Assembly (NCBI GenBank): GCA_947166385.1
Contig: CAMVEB010000028.1
Location: 1 to 48,744 of the forward strand
Length of the DNA stretch: 48,744 bases
Origin: an uncultured Clostridia bacterium
GTDB lineage: Bacteria; Bacillota; Clostridia; Christensenellales; Aristaeellaceae
Direction: 5' to 3'
Both the position numbers and the translations under genes were made by a program. The notes under the pieces are model-generated. The model saw nothing but the letters and a program-made list of their open reading frames with translations, had not been told where the DNA came from and searched no databases. Shown here in pieces: positions 21,911 to 28,967 of the stretch (position 1 is the stretch's first letter; every line of letters starts with the position of its first letter).

Positions 21911-22091
21911 GGCGCTCACCTCCCACGCTTTCACCGATTATAAAACATGCGGCGAAAGATGCGCAATATCCAGACGCAACACTTTTTTATCTTGCTCAAT
22001 TATATCCAATAATGGATTTCGTTTATACAGAAAAGACCTGCTAATTTTGACCGCTCCAAAAAACCGTTCATTTTTGAAAGGAGGCCGTCCG

Positions 22092-22505
22092 ATGAAAAAG
22101 CTGATCTCCTTCCTGATCCTTCCCGTCCTGCTCTTTTCCTTCGCCCACGCGGAGCCTGAGATCGGCACCCTGGAATGGGAGATCCTCTTCTGGGCCGGGA
22201 AGCTGCGTGAAGCGGAACTTGTGTCCTGCGTCATGGACGATACCGATCCGGACGCAGTCACCTGCGTCCTCACCATCGCATATTCCTTCACCGGCTCAGA
22301 ATACGCCGTCGCGTCCCGTTTCCCGGAATACTGCCGCCAGGTCCTCGACCACGCCGCCACCTATCCGGAATGCGCCGGCATCACTTTCCGCTGGATCCCG
22401 GCGGGGGAGGGCCGGGAATCGACGATGGTCTATTCCGTGGCGGACAGATCCTTCACCCTCACCGAAGCCTCCGGGCTCGTCCTGGTCCTTATCCCGGACA
22501 CGTGA
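22092..22505 (+). CDS. Secreted protein, probable lysogenic-conversion gene
   Basis: 137 aa. Clear signal peptide: MKK, a hydrophobic core LISFLILPVLLFSF, and an AHA/EPE cleavage site near residue 20. The mature part has Cys residues (SCVMD, TCVLT, EYCRQ, ECAG) that may form disulfides. AAAGGAGG lies 7 bases before the ATG. Placed among lysogeny genes on the repressor strand and away from the lytic operon, so it could be made by the lysogen. No family recognised. Confidence 0.7.
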   Translation: MKKLISFLILPVLLFSFAHAEPEIGTLEWEILFWAGKLREAELVSCVMDDTDPDAVTCVLTIAYSFTGSEYAVASRFPEYCRQVLDHAATYPECAGITFRWIPAGEGRESTMVYSVADRSFTLTEASGLVLVLIPDT

Positions 22506-22541
22506 CGTCACCGTAACGTTACTGTAACGTTACGCGTAACG
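22502..22541. repeat. GTGACGTCACCGTAACGT repeat block, copy 1
   Basis: Dense run of GTAACG/GTTACG words including CGTAACGTTAC palindromes. Shares the block GTGACGTCACCGTAACGT with copy 2 (22719-22758), in direct orientation 217 bp away. The word CGTAAC is the same as in the candidate origin at 13.4 kb. Confidence 0.6.
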
Positions 22542-22872
22542 CACACTGTCACGTTACAGCGTTTTCCCAACGCAAAAACGATGCGTTATGACGCTCCTCC
22601 AGGCATCGGAAAACAGCGTCATCCAATGCGGAAAAACGCCGGTTATTCCTCTCTTCTGACCTCCGAAACCCCCGTATTTACGGGCCTTCCGCGTCATTGC
22701 CAGGTCATTGGAACAATGTGACGTCACCGTAACGTCACGCGTAACGTCACTGTGACGCTTTTCTCTTATTCTTATTCTTATATTTATTTCTCTGTATTTA
22801 TAGTAACTTTAAAGTACATGTAACTGTAAAGAATAACGTATTTGTTTGTATATGAAAGGCTGGTGTAATTGC
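22506..22872. other. 367 bp control/attachment-like gap before the recombinase operon
   Basis: No supported gene. It holds two CGTAAC-rich blocks at its edges, the inverted repeats AACGCA...TGCGTT (about 22570-22588) and ATGACGCT...AGCGTCAT (about 22588-22622), and an AT-rich stretch (22760-22860). As the gap directly upstream of a large serine recombinase operon it is a reasonable place for attP, but no core could be assigned. Confidence 0.4.
22719..22758. repeat. GTGACGTCACCGTAACGT repeat block, copy 2
   Basis: Second copy of the palindrome-rich block, with GTGACG partly replacing GTAACG. It adjoins the AT-rich stretch just upstream of the DUF551-recombinase pair. Confidence 0.6.
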
Positions 22873-23145
22873 ATGGGTGAATGGATAAAGATATCTGACA
22901 GGCTTCCGGATCCGGGTGTGGACGTGCTCCTCTGTTTCCGCGACACTCACCACACGGATCCTTCCTGGCCGAGGGTCGTCGTCCTTCCAGCCTGGCGGGG
23001 CAACCTGGCCGAATCTCCGAACGGCTCGTTTGCCATCGAAGGGCGTCTGGGGCGCAGTTACTCGTCGGCGGACATTGAGGACGCCATCGCCTGGATGCCG
23101 ATGCCCGAACCGCCGGATTTTGCCAGGCATGGGGGAAAGCCATGA
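22873..23145 (+). CDS. DUF551-family protein 2
   Basis: 90 aa. Pattern WIKISDRLPDPGVDVLLCF at the N-terminus and DAIAWMPMPEPP near the C-terminus identify DUF551. The ATG at 22873 is the best of three in-frame starts, though its ribosome site is weak (GGTG). The stop overlaps the recombinase start as ATGA, so the two proteins are co-translated; a link to recombination (for example a directionality factor) is conceivable but unsupported by family knowledge. Confidence 0.7.
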   Translation: MGEWIKISDRLPDPGVDVLLCFRDTHHTDPSWPRVVVLPAWRGNLAESPNGSFAIEGRLGRSYSSADIEDAIAWMPMPEPPDFARHGGKP

Positions 23146-24734
23146 AAGCCGTGATCTACGCCCGCTACTCTTCCCACAACCAGCGGGACGTCTCCATCGA
23201 ACAGCAGGTCGCCGCCTGCAGGAAATATGCCGACGAAAACGGCATGGAGGTCCTCCGGATCTACGATGACCACGCCATGACCGGCACCAACGACAACCGG
23301 CCCGAATTCCGCCGGATGATCCGTGATTCCGCCTCCGGCGCGTTTTCGTATGTCATCGTTTATTCACTGGACCGTTTCTCCCGCGACCGCTACGACAGCG
23401 CCGTCCACAAGCACACCCTAAAGGAAAATGGTGTCAAGGTTCTTTCGGCGACCGAAAACATCCAGGACAATCCCACCGGCGTCCTGATGGAATCCATCCT
23501 GGAGGGCTTCGCCGAGTATTATTCTCGGGAATTATCCCAGAAGATCCGCCGCGGCATGGTCTCCAACGCCGAAAAGGGCATGGTCAACGGCCCGGTGCCC
23601 TTCGGTTACAAAAAAGGCGCCGACGGCCGGTACGAGATCGTCCCCTTCGAGGCCGGGATCGTGAAGGAGATCTACGCCCGCGTTTCCGAGGGAGAGTCCT
23701 TCGTCCGAATCATCGACGACCTCAACGCCCGCGGCATCCTGACAAAAAAGGGGAAGCCCTGGTGCCACAATTCCTTTTCCAAAATGCTCTCCCAGGAAAA
23801 ATACGTCGGCATCTACCGCTGCCATGACATCACCATCGAAAACGGCATCCCGCCGATCCTGGACCGCGCCATCTTCGACGCCGTGCAGCTGCGCCTCACA
23901 TCCAAACCCAACCGCCGGAATTCCGTCCCACAGAAGCGCCGCCGCGCGGCCGGCACCTACCTCCTCACCGGCAAGCTCTTCTGCGGCCACTGCTCGTCCC
24001 CGATGGTCGGTGTTTCCGGCAACGGCAAATCCGGTTCACCATTTTTTTACTACGCCTGCAAATCCCGACGCGCCGACCGCGCTTCCTGCTCAAAAAAGCC
24101 CGTTCCCCGGGACCTCATTGAATCCCGCATCGCCTCGGCCATCTACACGCTTATCAGCCGCCCGGACGTGGTGGACTGGCTGGCGGACGCCGCCATGGAC
24201 CTCCTCCGCGAACAGCAGGACTCCGATGAGATCCGCATGCTCCAGTCCCGCCTGGACCAGCTCCGCGCCGAAAAAGCCAACCTCCTCCACGCCATCCGCC
24301 TGGCCCCCGCCATCCAGAGCCTCCTGACGGCCCTGGGGGAGGCCGAGGCGGAGGAATCCTCCGTTGCCGCCAAGCTCGCCCTGGCCCGGTCCAACGCCTC
24401 ATCCTCCGTCACCCGCTCCGACATCACCGACTTCATCCGCGCCCTCACATCCGGCGACCTCACGGACAAGTCCTTCCAGGAGCGCCTCATCGACGCCTTC
24501 CTTGTCCGCGCCTACGTATACGACGACCACCTCCGCGCCGTCTTCGCCTACACCTCCGGCTCCGAAATCACCATCCCCTTCGACGTCTCTACCGCCGATT
24601 CTCCCGACGCCCTTGAGATCGATATCCCCTCCGGGTGTTCGGATAAAAGCTCCCAACCTCCACCATTATCACCTTATACGAACACTCGAGTCTTCTGTAT
24701 TGACCACCTGTTCGTAGCGGTGATGCCGTTTTGA
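23142..24734 (+). CDS. Large serine recombinase (probable phage integrase)
   Basis: 530 aa. Resolvase-type catalytic domain 1-150 with nucleophile S10 (YARYSS), D/R-rich SLDRFSRDRYDS and an RRGM end. The recombinase domain runs about 155-260 (GPVPFGYKKGADG...). A zinc ribbon follows near 285-330 (FCGHCSSPMVG ... YYACKSRR....SCSKK), then a coiled coil (about 355-400). All features of LSR-type integrases are intact, so this is the best candidate for prophage integration. C-terminal residues after about 500 are low-complexity and may be read through a former or current attachment region. Confidence 0.92.
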   Translation: MKAVIYARYSSHNQRDVSIEQQVAACRKYADENGMEVLRIYDDHAMTGTNDNRPEFRRMIRDSASGAFSYVIVYSLDRFSRDRYDSAVHKHTLKENGVKVLSATENIQDNPTGVLMESILEGFAEYYSRELSQKIRRGMVSNAEKGMVNGPVPFGYKKGADGRYEIVPFEAGIVKEIYARVSEGESFVRIIDDLNARGILTKKGKPWCHNSFSKMLSQEKYVGIYRCHDITIENGIPPILDRAIFDAVQLRLTSKPNRRNSVPQKRRRAAGTYLLTGKLFCGHCSSPMVGVSGNGKSGSPFFYYACKSRRADRASCSKKPVPRDLIESRIASAIYTLISRPDVVDWLADAAMDLLREQQDSDEIRMLQSRLDQLRAEKANLLHAIRLAPAIQSLLTALGEAEAEESSVAAKLALARSNASSSVTRSDITDFIRALTSGDLTDKSFQERLIDAFLVRAYVYDDHLRAVFAYTSGSEITIPFDVSTADSPDALEIDIPSGCSDKSSQPPPLSPYTNTRVFCIDHLFVAVMPF

Positions 24735-24742
24735 CGGCACAC

Positions 24743-24783
24743 AAAAAGCGCCCATGCTCGCTTGAGCACAGGCGCCTTTTTTG
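24743..24783. terminator. Bidirectional terminator between recombinase and HTH gene
   Basis: AAAAA, then GCGCC-ca-TGCTC, loop gctt, GAGCA-ca-GGCGC, then C and seven T. It serves the plus-strand recombinase and the converging minus-strand HTH gene. Confidence 0.85.
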
Positions 24784-24789
24784 TTCCCC

Positions 24790-25068
24790 TTACTCTTCGG
24801 CCCCGGATTCGTCCGGGGTCTTTTTTTTGCCCTTTTTGGCGATCTTTTCAGGATCGGCCTCGATGAAGATCTTCTGCCCGTCAGGATACTCAAACAGCAG
24901 CCGCCCGCCGGTGACAGAAGCGACGATGCACAGATCCGTCGCGTCCCATCCATCCCTGGCGAGCTTCGTAGACATCGCCTGTTTTGACCATCCGTACACT
25001 TCGGCAAGATCCATCTGTTTCATGCCGGCTTTGGCCAGCGCCATCCGTATACTCGCTGATATCGACAT
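24790..25068 (-). CDS. Small HTH repressor of the accessory unit
   Basis: 92 aa from the ATG at 25068 (GGGAGGTGA upstream). Helix-turn-helix of the XRE type: IRMALAKAGMKQMDLAEVYGWSKQAMSTKLARDGW (about 6-40). The second half is beta-rich with GGRLLFEYPDGQKIFIEAD, then a lysine-rich tail. Divergent from the gene at 25246; the two promoters carry the same TGTAGTACC motif over their -10 boxes, so it probably represses both. Confidence 0.78.
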   Translation of the reverse strand: MSISASIRMALAKAGMKQMDLAEVYGWSKQAMSTKLARDGWDATDLCIVASVTGGRLLFEYPDGQKIFIEADPEKIAKKGKKKTPDESGAEE

Positions 25069-25086
25069 GGCATCACCTCCCAAATC

Positions 25087-25115
25087 AGGGTACTACATGA
25101 TTAAAAAATAGTCAA
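25087..25115 (-). promoter_or_regulatory. HTH promoter with TGTAGTACC operator
   Basis: Minus strand TTGACT (25110-25115), 17 bases, TACCCT (25087-25092). TGTAGTACC (25089-25097) covers the -10 and is the exact inverse of the motif at the opposite promoter. Confidence 0.65.
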
Positions 25116-25157
25116 TCAGAATGTTTAATAATTTCAACAAAAAGTTAATAAATACTG

Positions 25158-25186
25158 TTGACAAGTAATACATTCTGTAGTACCAT
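25158..25186 (+). promoter_or_regulatory. Accessory operon promoter with TGTAGTACC operator
   Basis: Plus strand TTGACA (25158-25163), 17 bases, TACCAT (25181-25186). TGTAGTACC (25176-25184) overlaps the -10, mirroring the divergent promoter. A CATTC...GAATG inverted repeat frames it. Confidence 0.7.
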
Positions 25187-25245
25187 TACGAATGTAACCG
25201 AAACGCAACAATTTCCGAACCGACATTTTTAGGAGGTATTTGACC

Positions 25246-25851
25246 ATGATGATCCACGAATTCACCGACCTGACCGGCTTCGAACCCTCTGTGGAAGAGT
25301 ACGCTGAGATCGAAGAACAGTACTACGCCTTCGATGGCGACAAGAGAGCCTTCTGCAACCACTTCGTCCGCAATGGCGGCGTCCAGAAAGTCTACGATAA
25401 GCGGCTGGAAACCATCGAGCGCCTCCGCTCCGAAAAGATGGAGACCGAAAAGGCACTGCAGCAGATCATCAAGGAAAAGGATGCTCTGATCGCCAGCCTG
25501 AAGAAAGACCTGGAAAAGGAGCAGGAATGGCAGCCCTACGAGGACGAGCACAACGTCAGCCAGGCGGACTATGAGAAACTGGAGCAGGCCGGCGCCAGGG
25601 AGCTGACCGATGAGGAAGCCGCCGATATGATCTCCTCGGAATTCGGATTCGACCGTACGAAAATCACGATTATCCACGAAATTCCGAAGGAAGAGATCAG
25701 CCGTCACCGCCGGGTGCGCACGGTGGGAACGATCCAGCGCAAGGCTCTTTTCGAAGCCTGGGACTGGAACTACATCCGATTCAACGTCAAGGGAAACGCC
25801 TCAAGGGCCTACGAGATGAGCAACGGGGAACTGCAGCAGTATTGGGCATAA
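25246..25851 (+). CDS. Accessory protein of unknown function, 201 aa
   Basis: ATG at 25246 with AGGAGGT 8 bases upstream. N-terminus MMIHEFTDLTGFEPSVEEYAEIEEQYYAFDGDK-type (residues 1-33), then NHFVRNGG, a coiled coil (about 45-100) and a folded C-terminal domain with TIIHEIPKEEISRHRR. I associate this N-terminal pattern with proteins of Firmicutes mobile elements, function unknown. First gene of a three-gene plus-strand operon ended by a terminator at 26.5 kb. Confidence 0.72.
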   Translation: MMIHEFTDLTGFEPSVEEYAEIEEQYYAFDGDKRAFCNHFVRNGGVQKVYDKRLETIERLRSEKMETEKALQQIIKEKDALIASLKKDLEKEQEWQPYEDEHNVSQADYEKLEQAGARELTDEEAADMISSEFGFDRTKITIIHEIPKEEISRHRRVRTVGTIQRKALFEAWDWNYIRFNVKGNASRAYEMSNGELQQYWA

Positions 25852-25861
25852 AAAACAGGCC

Positions 25862-25887
25862 GGCCGGGGAGCCCTCAATCCCCGGCC
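25862..25887. other. Strong intercistronic hairpin
   Basis: GGCCGGGGA, loop gccctcaa, TCCCCGGCC, preceded by six A. On the plus strand no T run follows, so it is not a forward terminator; it may stabilise the upstream mRNA end. It could terminate stray minus-strand transcription. Confidence 0.6.
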
Positions 25888-25905
25888 TGAAGGGAGGAAT
25901 AAAAC

Positions 25906-26091
25906 ATGACAATCACCATGGAACGCCACCGTCTGATGGACGCATCCGGCACCCGATACACCATCGAGATTATCCGCACCCGCGGCCGGTATGAAATCCG
26001 CATGAACGGCGAATTCTGCGCCGACGCCTCAACGATTGCAGACGCCGAGGACGAGGTCTTCGACATCGCGAAGAGAAAACGCCTGATGTGA
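25906..26091 (+). CDS. Small accessory protein, 61 aa
   Basis: Starts after GGGAGG. Beta-rich: GTRYTIEIIRTRGRYEIRMNGEFCADASTIADAEDEV. The pattern reads like a single small sheet domain. Sits between two genes typical of plasmids and conjugative elements. Function unknown. Confidence 0.65.
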   Translation: MTITMERHRLMDASGTRYTIEIIRTRGRYEIRMNGEFCADASTIADAEDEVFDIAKRKRLM

Positions 26092-26105
26092 AAGGAGAAC
26101 CCGGT

Positions 26106-26516
26106 ATGATGTACGCACTGAAGCTGAGCACCAACGGCGATATCTCGATCATAGAGATCCCGGAAGACAAGACCTGGCGCTGGTATTCGCAGAAGATCGG
26201 ATGCGAAATCGTGGAGACGGTTCACCCGATGGGCCTGGAGAGCCCGCGCGTCCTGATCTGCGACGAAGAAGGCCTGCTGAAGGACCGGCCAATGATCAAC
26301 TTCCTGGCATCCTGGCTCTACGAGACGCACATCCACGGCCAGCCCATCTGCGGGGACTGCCTGATCATGGAAGAATACGAGACCACGAAAGGAACGGAAC
26401 TGGGCGGCATGTCCATGGAAGACGCACGCGAGTTTGCCGATTACCTGAACTCGCATTTCTGGGAAGCCATGACCAAAGTCCGGAAGGCGATGGGGGAGAA
26501 CCTCAAAAAATGCTGA
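26106..26516 (+). CDS. DUF3846-like protein
   Basis: 136 aa from ATG 26106 (AAAGGAG upstream). Matches the feel of DUF3846: IIEIPEDKTWRWYSQKIGCEIVETVHP, then VLICDEEGLLKDRPMINFLASWLY and a HGQPICGDCLIM segment. DUF3846 is common on plasmids and conjugative elements of Firmicutes; function unknown. Last gene before the plus-strand terminator. Confidence 0.7.
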   Translation: MMYALKLSTNGDISIIEIPEDKTWRWYSQKIGCEIVETVHPMGLESPRVLICDEEGLLKDRPMINFLASWLYETHIHGQPICGDCLIMEEYETTKGTELGGMSMEDAREFADYLNSHFWEAMTKVRKAMGENLKKC

Positions 26517-26531
26517 TGCTCACATACACAG

Positions 26532-26557
26532 GCCGCCTGCAGTGGCGGCTTTTTTTA
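26532..26557 (+). terminator. Terminator of the accessory operon
   Basis: GCCGCC, loop tgcagt, GGCGGC followed by eight T, about 15 bases past the DUF3846 stop. Confidence 0.88.
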
Positions 26558-26651
26558 TTCCCCGTATTTTCGGGTGTTTTAGCGGCGCTGAGGCCGGTGT
26601 CTCACTGAGTGCGACAAACAGGTCGCCAAATTTAAAAACGGCTCAGAAGTC

Positions 26652-26673
26652 GCTTAAAATGCGAATTTTAAGC
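26652..26673. repeat. Perfect inverted repeat between the converging operons
   Basis: GCTTAAAAT, gcga, ATTTTAAGC: 9 bp arms with no T tract. It is in the gap between the two converging operon terminators. Could be a protein site or an attachment element; nothing further seen. Confidence 0.5.
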
Positions 26674-26688
26674 ATATCTCCAAAAACC

Positions 26689-26713
26689 AAAAACCCCCGG
26701 CCGAAGCCGGGGG
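26689..26713 (-). terminator. Terminator at the end of the lysis operon
   Basis: Minus strand CCCCCGGC, TTCG tetraloop, GCCGGGGG, then five T. It lies about 20 bases past the holin stop and ends the whole minus-strand late programme. Confidence 0.88.
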
Positions 26714-26731
26714 GATTTCTGCATATTTTGA

Positions 26732-27001
26732 TTATTTGCCGTCATCAGTCAGCAGATCGTCTTCGGGCGGGTGTGTTTCGGGTTCATGTTCGATAATGGT
26801 GGCCGCTCCCGCCGCGTCGGCCCAGCCCTCGCCGATGATGTACGCCACCACGCTGCCGGCGGCCATGATGATGCCGGTGATCTGCGTCACCTCATGTTCG
26901 TCCAGCCGCAGGGCGATCAGGATGCCCGACACCAGCCCGCAAATTGCCATCCACAGCTTCCTGCTCGTCAGCTTGCTCTTCCAGTCAATCCTGTGTTCCA
27001 T
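26732..27001 (-). CDS. Putative holin
   Basis: 89 aa from the ATG at 27001; the longer extension overlaps the neighbour. After a basic start (DWKSKLTSRKLW) come two hydrophobic segments, WMAICGLVSGILIALRL (about 17-33) and TGIIMAAGSVVAYIIG (about 41-56), then an acidic tail. The KLTSRK-W-MA start and two membrane spans are those of a class II-type phage holin that permits endolysin access to the wall. Last gene of the lysis operon. Confidence 0.72.
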   Translation of the reverse strand: MEHRIDWKSKLTSRKLWMAICGLVSGILIALRLDEHEVTQITGIIMAAGSVVAYIIGEGWADAAGAATIIEHEPETHPPEDDLLTDDGK

Positions 27002-27188
27002 CTTCTTCGCTCCCTTCCTCTTCGTCGTGTTCGCGTTCCTCGTAATTTCCGCGCCTGAGCGCGTATAGGAACGACATGAAATAGATCCACTCCTGCGGCG
27101 ACAGCCCGTGCCGGAAGCAGTAATACACAAACCCTCCGCCCGGCGCGCACCCGCCCAGGATCCCGAGCACAATCCTGCTATCCATCAT
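26985..27188 (-). CDS. Small membrane protein of the lysis cassette
   Basis: 67 aa. Hydrophobic segments VLGILGGCAPGGGFVYYCF (about 6-24) and WIYFMSFLYAL (about 33-43), then an acidic tail. Overlaps the holin start by 17 bases and begins at ATGATG next to the tiny membrane peptide's stop. May be an accessory holin or antiholin; this is inferred from position. Confidence 0.6.
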   Translation of the reverse strand: MMDSRIVLGILGGCAPGGGFVYYCFRHGLSPQEWIYFMSFLYALRRGNYEEREHDEEEGSEEDGTQD

Positions 27189-27271
27189 TCGTCCCCCTGG
27201 TGGAATTCCATGCCCCAAAGTATCGCGAGGATGACCAGCATGGTAAGGATCATCGACAGATGAAAGATCAT
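27185..27271 (-). CDS. 28-aa membrane peptide in the lysis cassette
   Basis: Tiny frame overlapping both neighbours by 4 bases (ATGA junctions), so translationally coupled. Reads MIFHLSMILTMLVILAILWG then a short polar tail: a single transmembrane helix. No independent strong ribosome site. Its tight fit in the operon supports reality. Confidence 0.5.
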   Translation of the reverse strand: MIFHLSMILTMLVILAILWGMEFHQGDE

Positions 27272-27603
27272 TGTTCTGTTTCCGGCTCCGTCGGCAGCCG
27301 CATCATGTTGTTCTTCATTTCGGTGATCACGTCGTTCCCGCCGAGGGCGTGATAGCTCGTGTACATGTCATTAATGATCTTTTTCTTTTCCACTGTGCAA
27401 AATCCCTGGCGGCGGGCCTCCTCGCAGTCCTCGGCGATCTGCCGCATCAGCAGGGCCCGCATGCCGTTCCGCAGGGCCTCATACTCCTCTTTGTTCTGTT
27501 TGATCTTCGAGGCAAGCCTTTTGTACAGCCAGATCAGCACGCCGGCGATAATCCCAAACAGCCATTCAACCCAATACTTCGCGATCCATTCAGGCATATC
27601 CAT
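27268..27603 (-). CDS. Holin-like membrane protein with coiled coil
   Basis: 111 aa. N-terminal membrane helix (WVEWLFGIIAGVLIWLY, about 10-26) followed by a charged helical region (about 30-65, KIKQNKEEYEALRNGMRALLMRQIAEDCEEARRQG split by a turn) and TVEKKKIINDMYTSYHALGGND. Proteins of this type lie next to phage endolysins and are often called BhlA/holin-like. Coupled to the endolysin stop (TGATG). Confidence 0.68.
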   Translation of the reverse strand: MDMPEWIAKYWVEWLFGIIAGVLIWLYKRLASKIKQNKEEYEALRNGMRALLMRQIAEDCEEARRQGFCTVEKKKIINDMYTSYHALGGNDVITEMKNNMMRLPTEPETEQ

Positions 27604-28955
27604 CAAGTCCCTTCACCGTCAAAATATTTTTTCAGCACCAGGTACAATTCGTAGGCCATCCCGCGGATCTCATCCGGCGTCTTCCGGTCTTTTTCCCCGC
27701 CGCTGTCATCGCCGCCGGCTCCGTGCAGCGCGGCCCAGGTCAGCGCGCCGACCACGCCGTCGGCGGTCAGTCCGTGATTGGTCTGGAACATCTTCACAGC
27801 CAGCGCGGTCCTGGACCCGAACTTTCCGTCCGGCGTCCCGCATTCATACCCAAGGTCGTTCAGCGTTTGCTGCAGCTCCAGCACGTCGCTGCCGCTGCTC
27901 CCGATCTTCAGCGTTCGCATGATCTTTTCCTTCCTCGCCCTTTCGATTTCTTCAGGCGCGTACAAGCCTTTCGGGATGGCGTAATGTGTCCACCCGCTGT
28001 CCGCGGTGCTGCCGTATTTTGTGCCGCCGTTTGACGTGCAGTGGATGATCACACCGTCCCCGATGTGCATTCCTGTGTGGCTCATTTTGCCCTCGGCGGA
28101 TTTGTACATGAAAACGGGACACACCAGATTCGGCATGTCCCGTATATGCCCCTGTTCCACCCAGTCCCCGGCGGTTTTGTACTGGGTGGTGGCCCCGACG
28201 GTTGAGATCTCAACTCCCACCTGATGCAGCAGCCACCACGTAAGGCCCCTGCAATCGAAGGTCTGTTTCCCATTGATGATCTCGCCGAGCGCGCCCAATT
28301 TGTACGGGCACCCCAAGCGCTCCTTCGCCATCCGCACGATGGTCTGCGCTTTTTCGTTCATCACAACCGACTCCCCGTAATTTTCCGTGAGCTCTGTTCC
28401 GGGATAGTAAAAGCGCAGGATCTCTTTCCATCCGACGCCGTGATTCGCCGCCCACATGGCTCCGCGCTGGCTCATGCCAACGCCGTGGCCGTAAATGGTC
28501 CGCCCGTCGGCCGCGTCCCAGGGATCCTCCTGCGCGATCAGGTATGGACTGGTGTTGCCCCACCTTTCCTTCGATGAGACCGTCCTGCCCCCGTTGTTTC
28601 CGGAATAGACCGCGTCGATGGCTTTTCCCCTGTATGTCAGGATCACTCCGGCCGTATCTCCGGCGGCCTTCAGGCAGTTCGGATACCTGTCGGGGTCGCA
28701 CCTTTTCGCCCGGTAGGCTTGGGCTGTTGCCGAGGAATCCGATATGGCCTTCCCGTTCAGCACGCCGCGCTTTACGGCGTAGGTCCGGGCGGCGACGGCC
28801 TGGGCCCTGCACGCCTCTTCATGCGCGTTCCCGATCTCGCTGCCCACGACCGCCGCCACATATTTCTCGAAATCCACCGGCACCGTGTCCCCGATCAGGC
28901 AGCCGAAATATTCGGCGTTTTCCTGCCGGGAGACCGTCACCATGATTTCAGGCAA
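27603..28955 (-). CDS. Endolysin: SpoIID + NlpC/P60 + peptidoglycan-binding
   Basis: 450 aa, three domains. Residues 25-190 are SpoIID-like: E40 in AAVVGSEIG, EACRAQAVAARTYA, and HGVGMSQRGA (157-166). SpoIID enzymes cleave glycan strands as lytic transglycosylases. Residues 203-340 are NlpC/P60: C235 in FDCRGLTWW and H293 in HTGMHIGD, giving peptide cleavage. Residues 350-412 are a PG_binding_1 repeat. TTG start at 28955 with GGAGG 7 bases before it. Two catalytic domains of sporulation type suggest a spore-forming host. It directly follows a recombinase gene. Confidence 0.88.
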   Translation of the reverse strand: MPEIMVTVSRQENAEYFGCLIGDTVPVDFEKYVAAVVGSEIGNAHEEACRAQAVAARTYAVKRGVLNGKAISDSSATAQAYRAKRCDPDRYPNCLKAAGDTAGVILTYRGKAIDAVYSGNNGGRTVSSKERWGNTSPYLIAQEDPWDAADGRTIYGHGVGMSQRGAMWAANHGVGWKEILRFYYPGTELTENYGESVVMNEKAQTIVRMAKERLGCPYKLGALGEIINGKQTFDCRGLTWWLLHQVGVEISTVGATTQYKTAGDWVEQGHIRDMPNLVCPVFMYKSAEGKMSHTGMHIGDGVIIHCTSNGGTKYGSTADSGWTHYAIPKGLYAPEEIERARKEKIMRTLKIGSSGSDVLELQQTLNDLGYECGTPDGKFGSRTALAVKMFQTNHGLTADGVVGALTWAALHGAGGDDSGGEKDRKTPDEIRGMAYELYLVLKKYFDGEGT

Positions 28956-28967
28956 TCAACCACCTCC

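Noticed and set aside
25862..25887. Forward terminator between accessory genes 1 and 2
   Set aside because: The strong hairpin has no downstream T run on the plus strand, and the next gene has a ribosome site close by. Kept only as an intercistronic hairpin.
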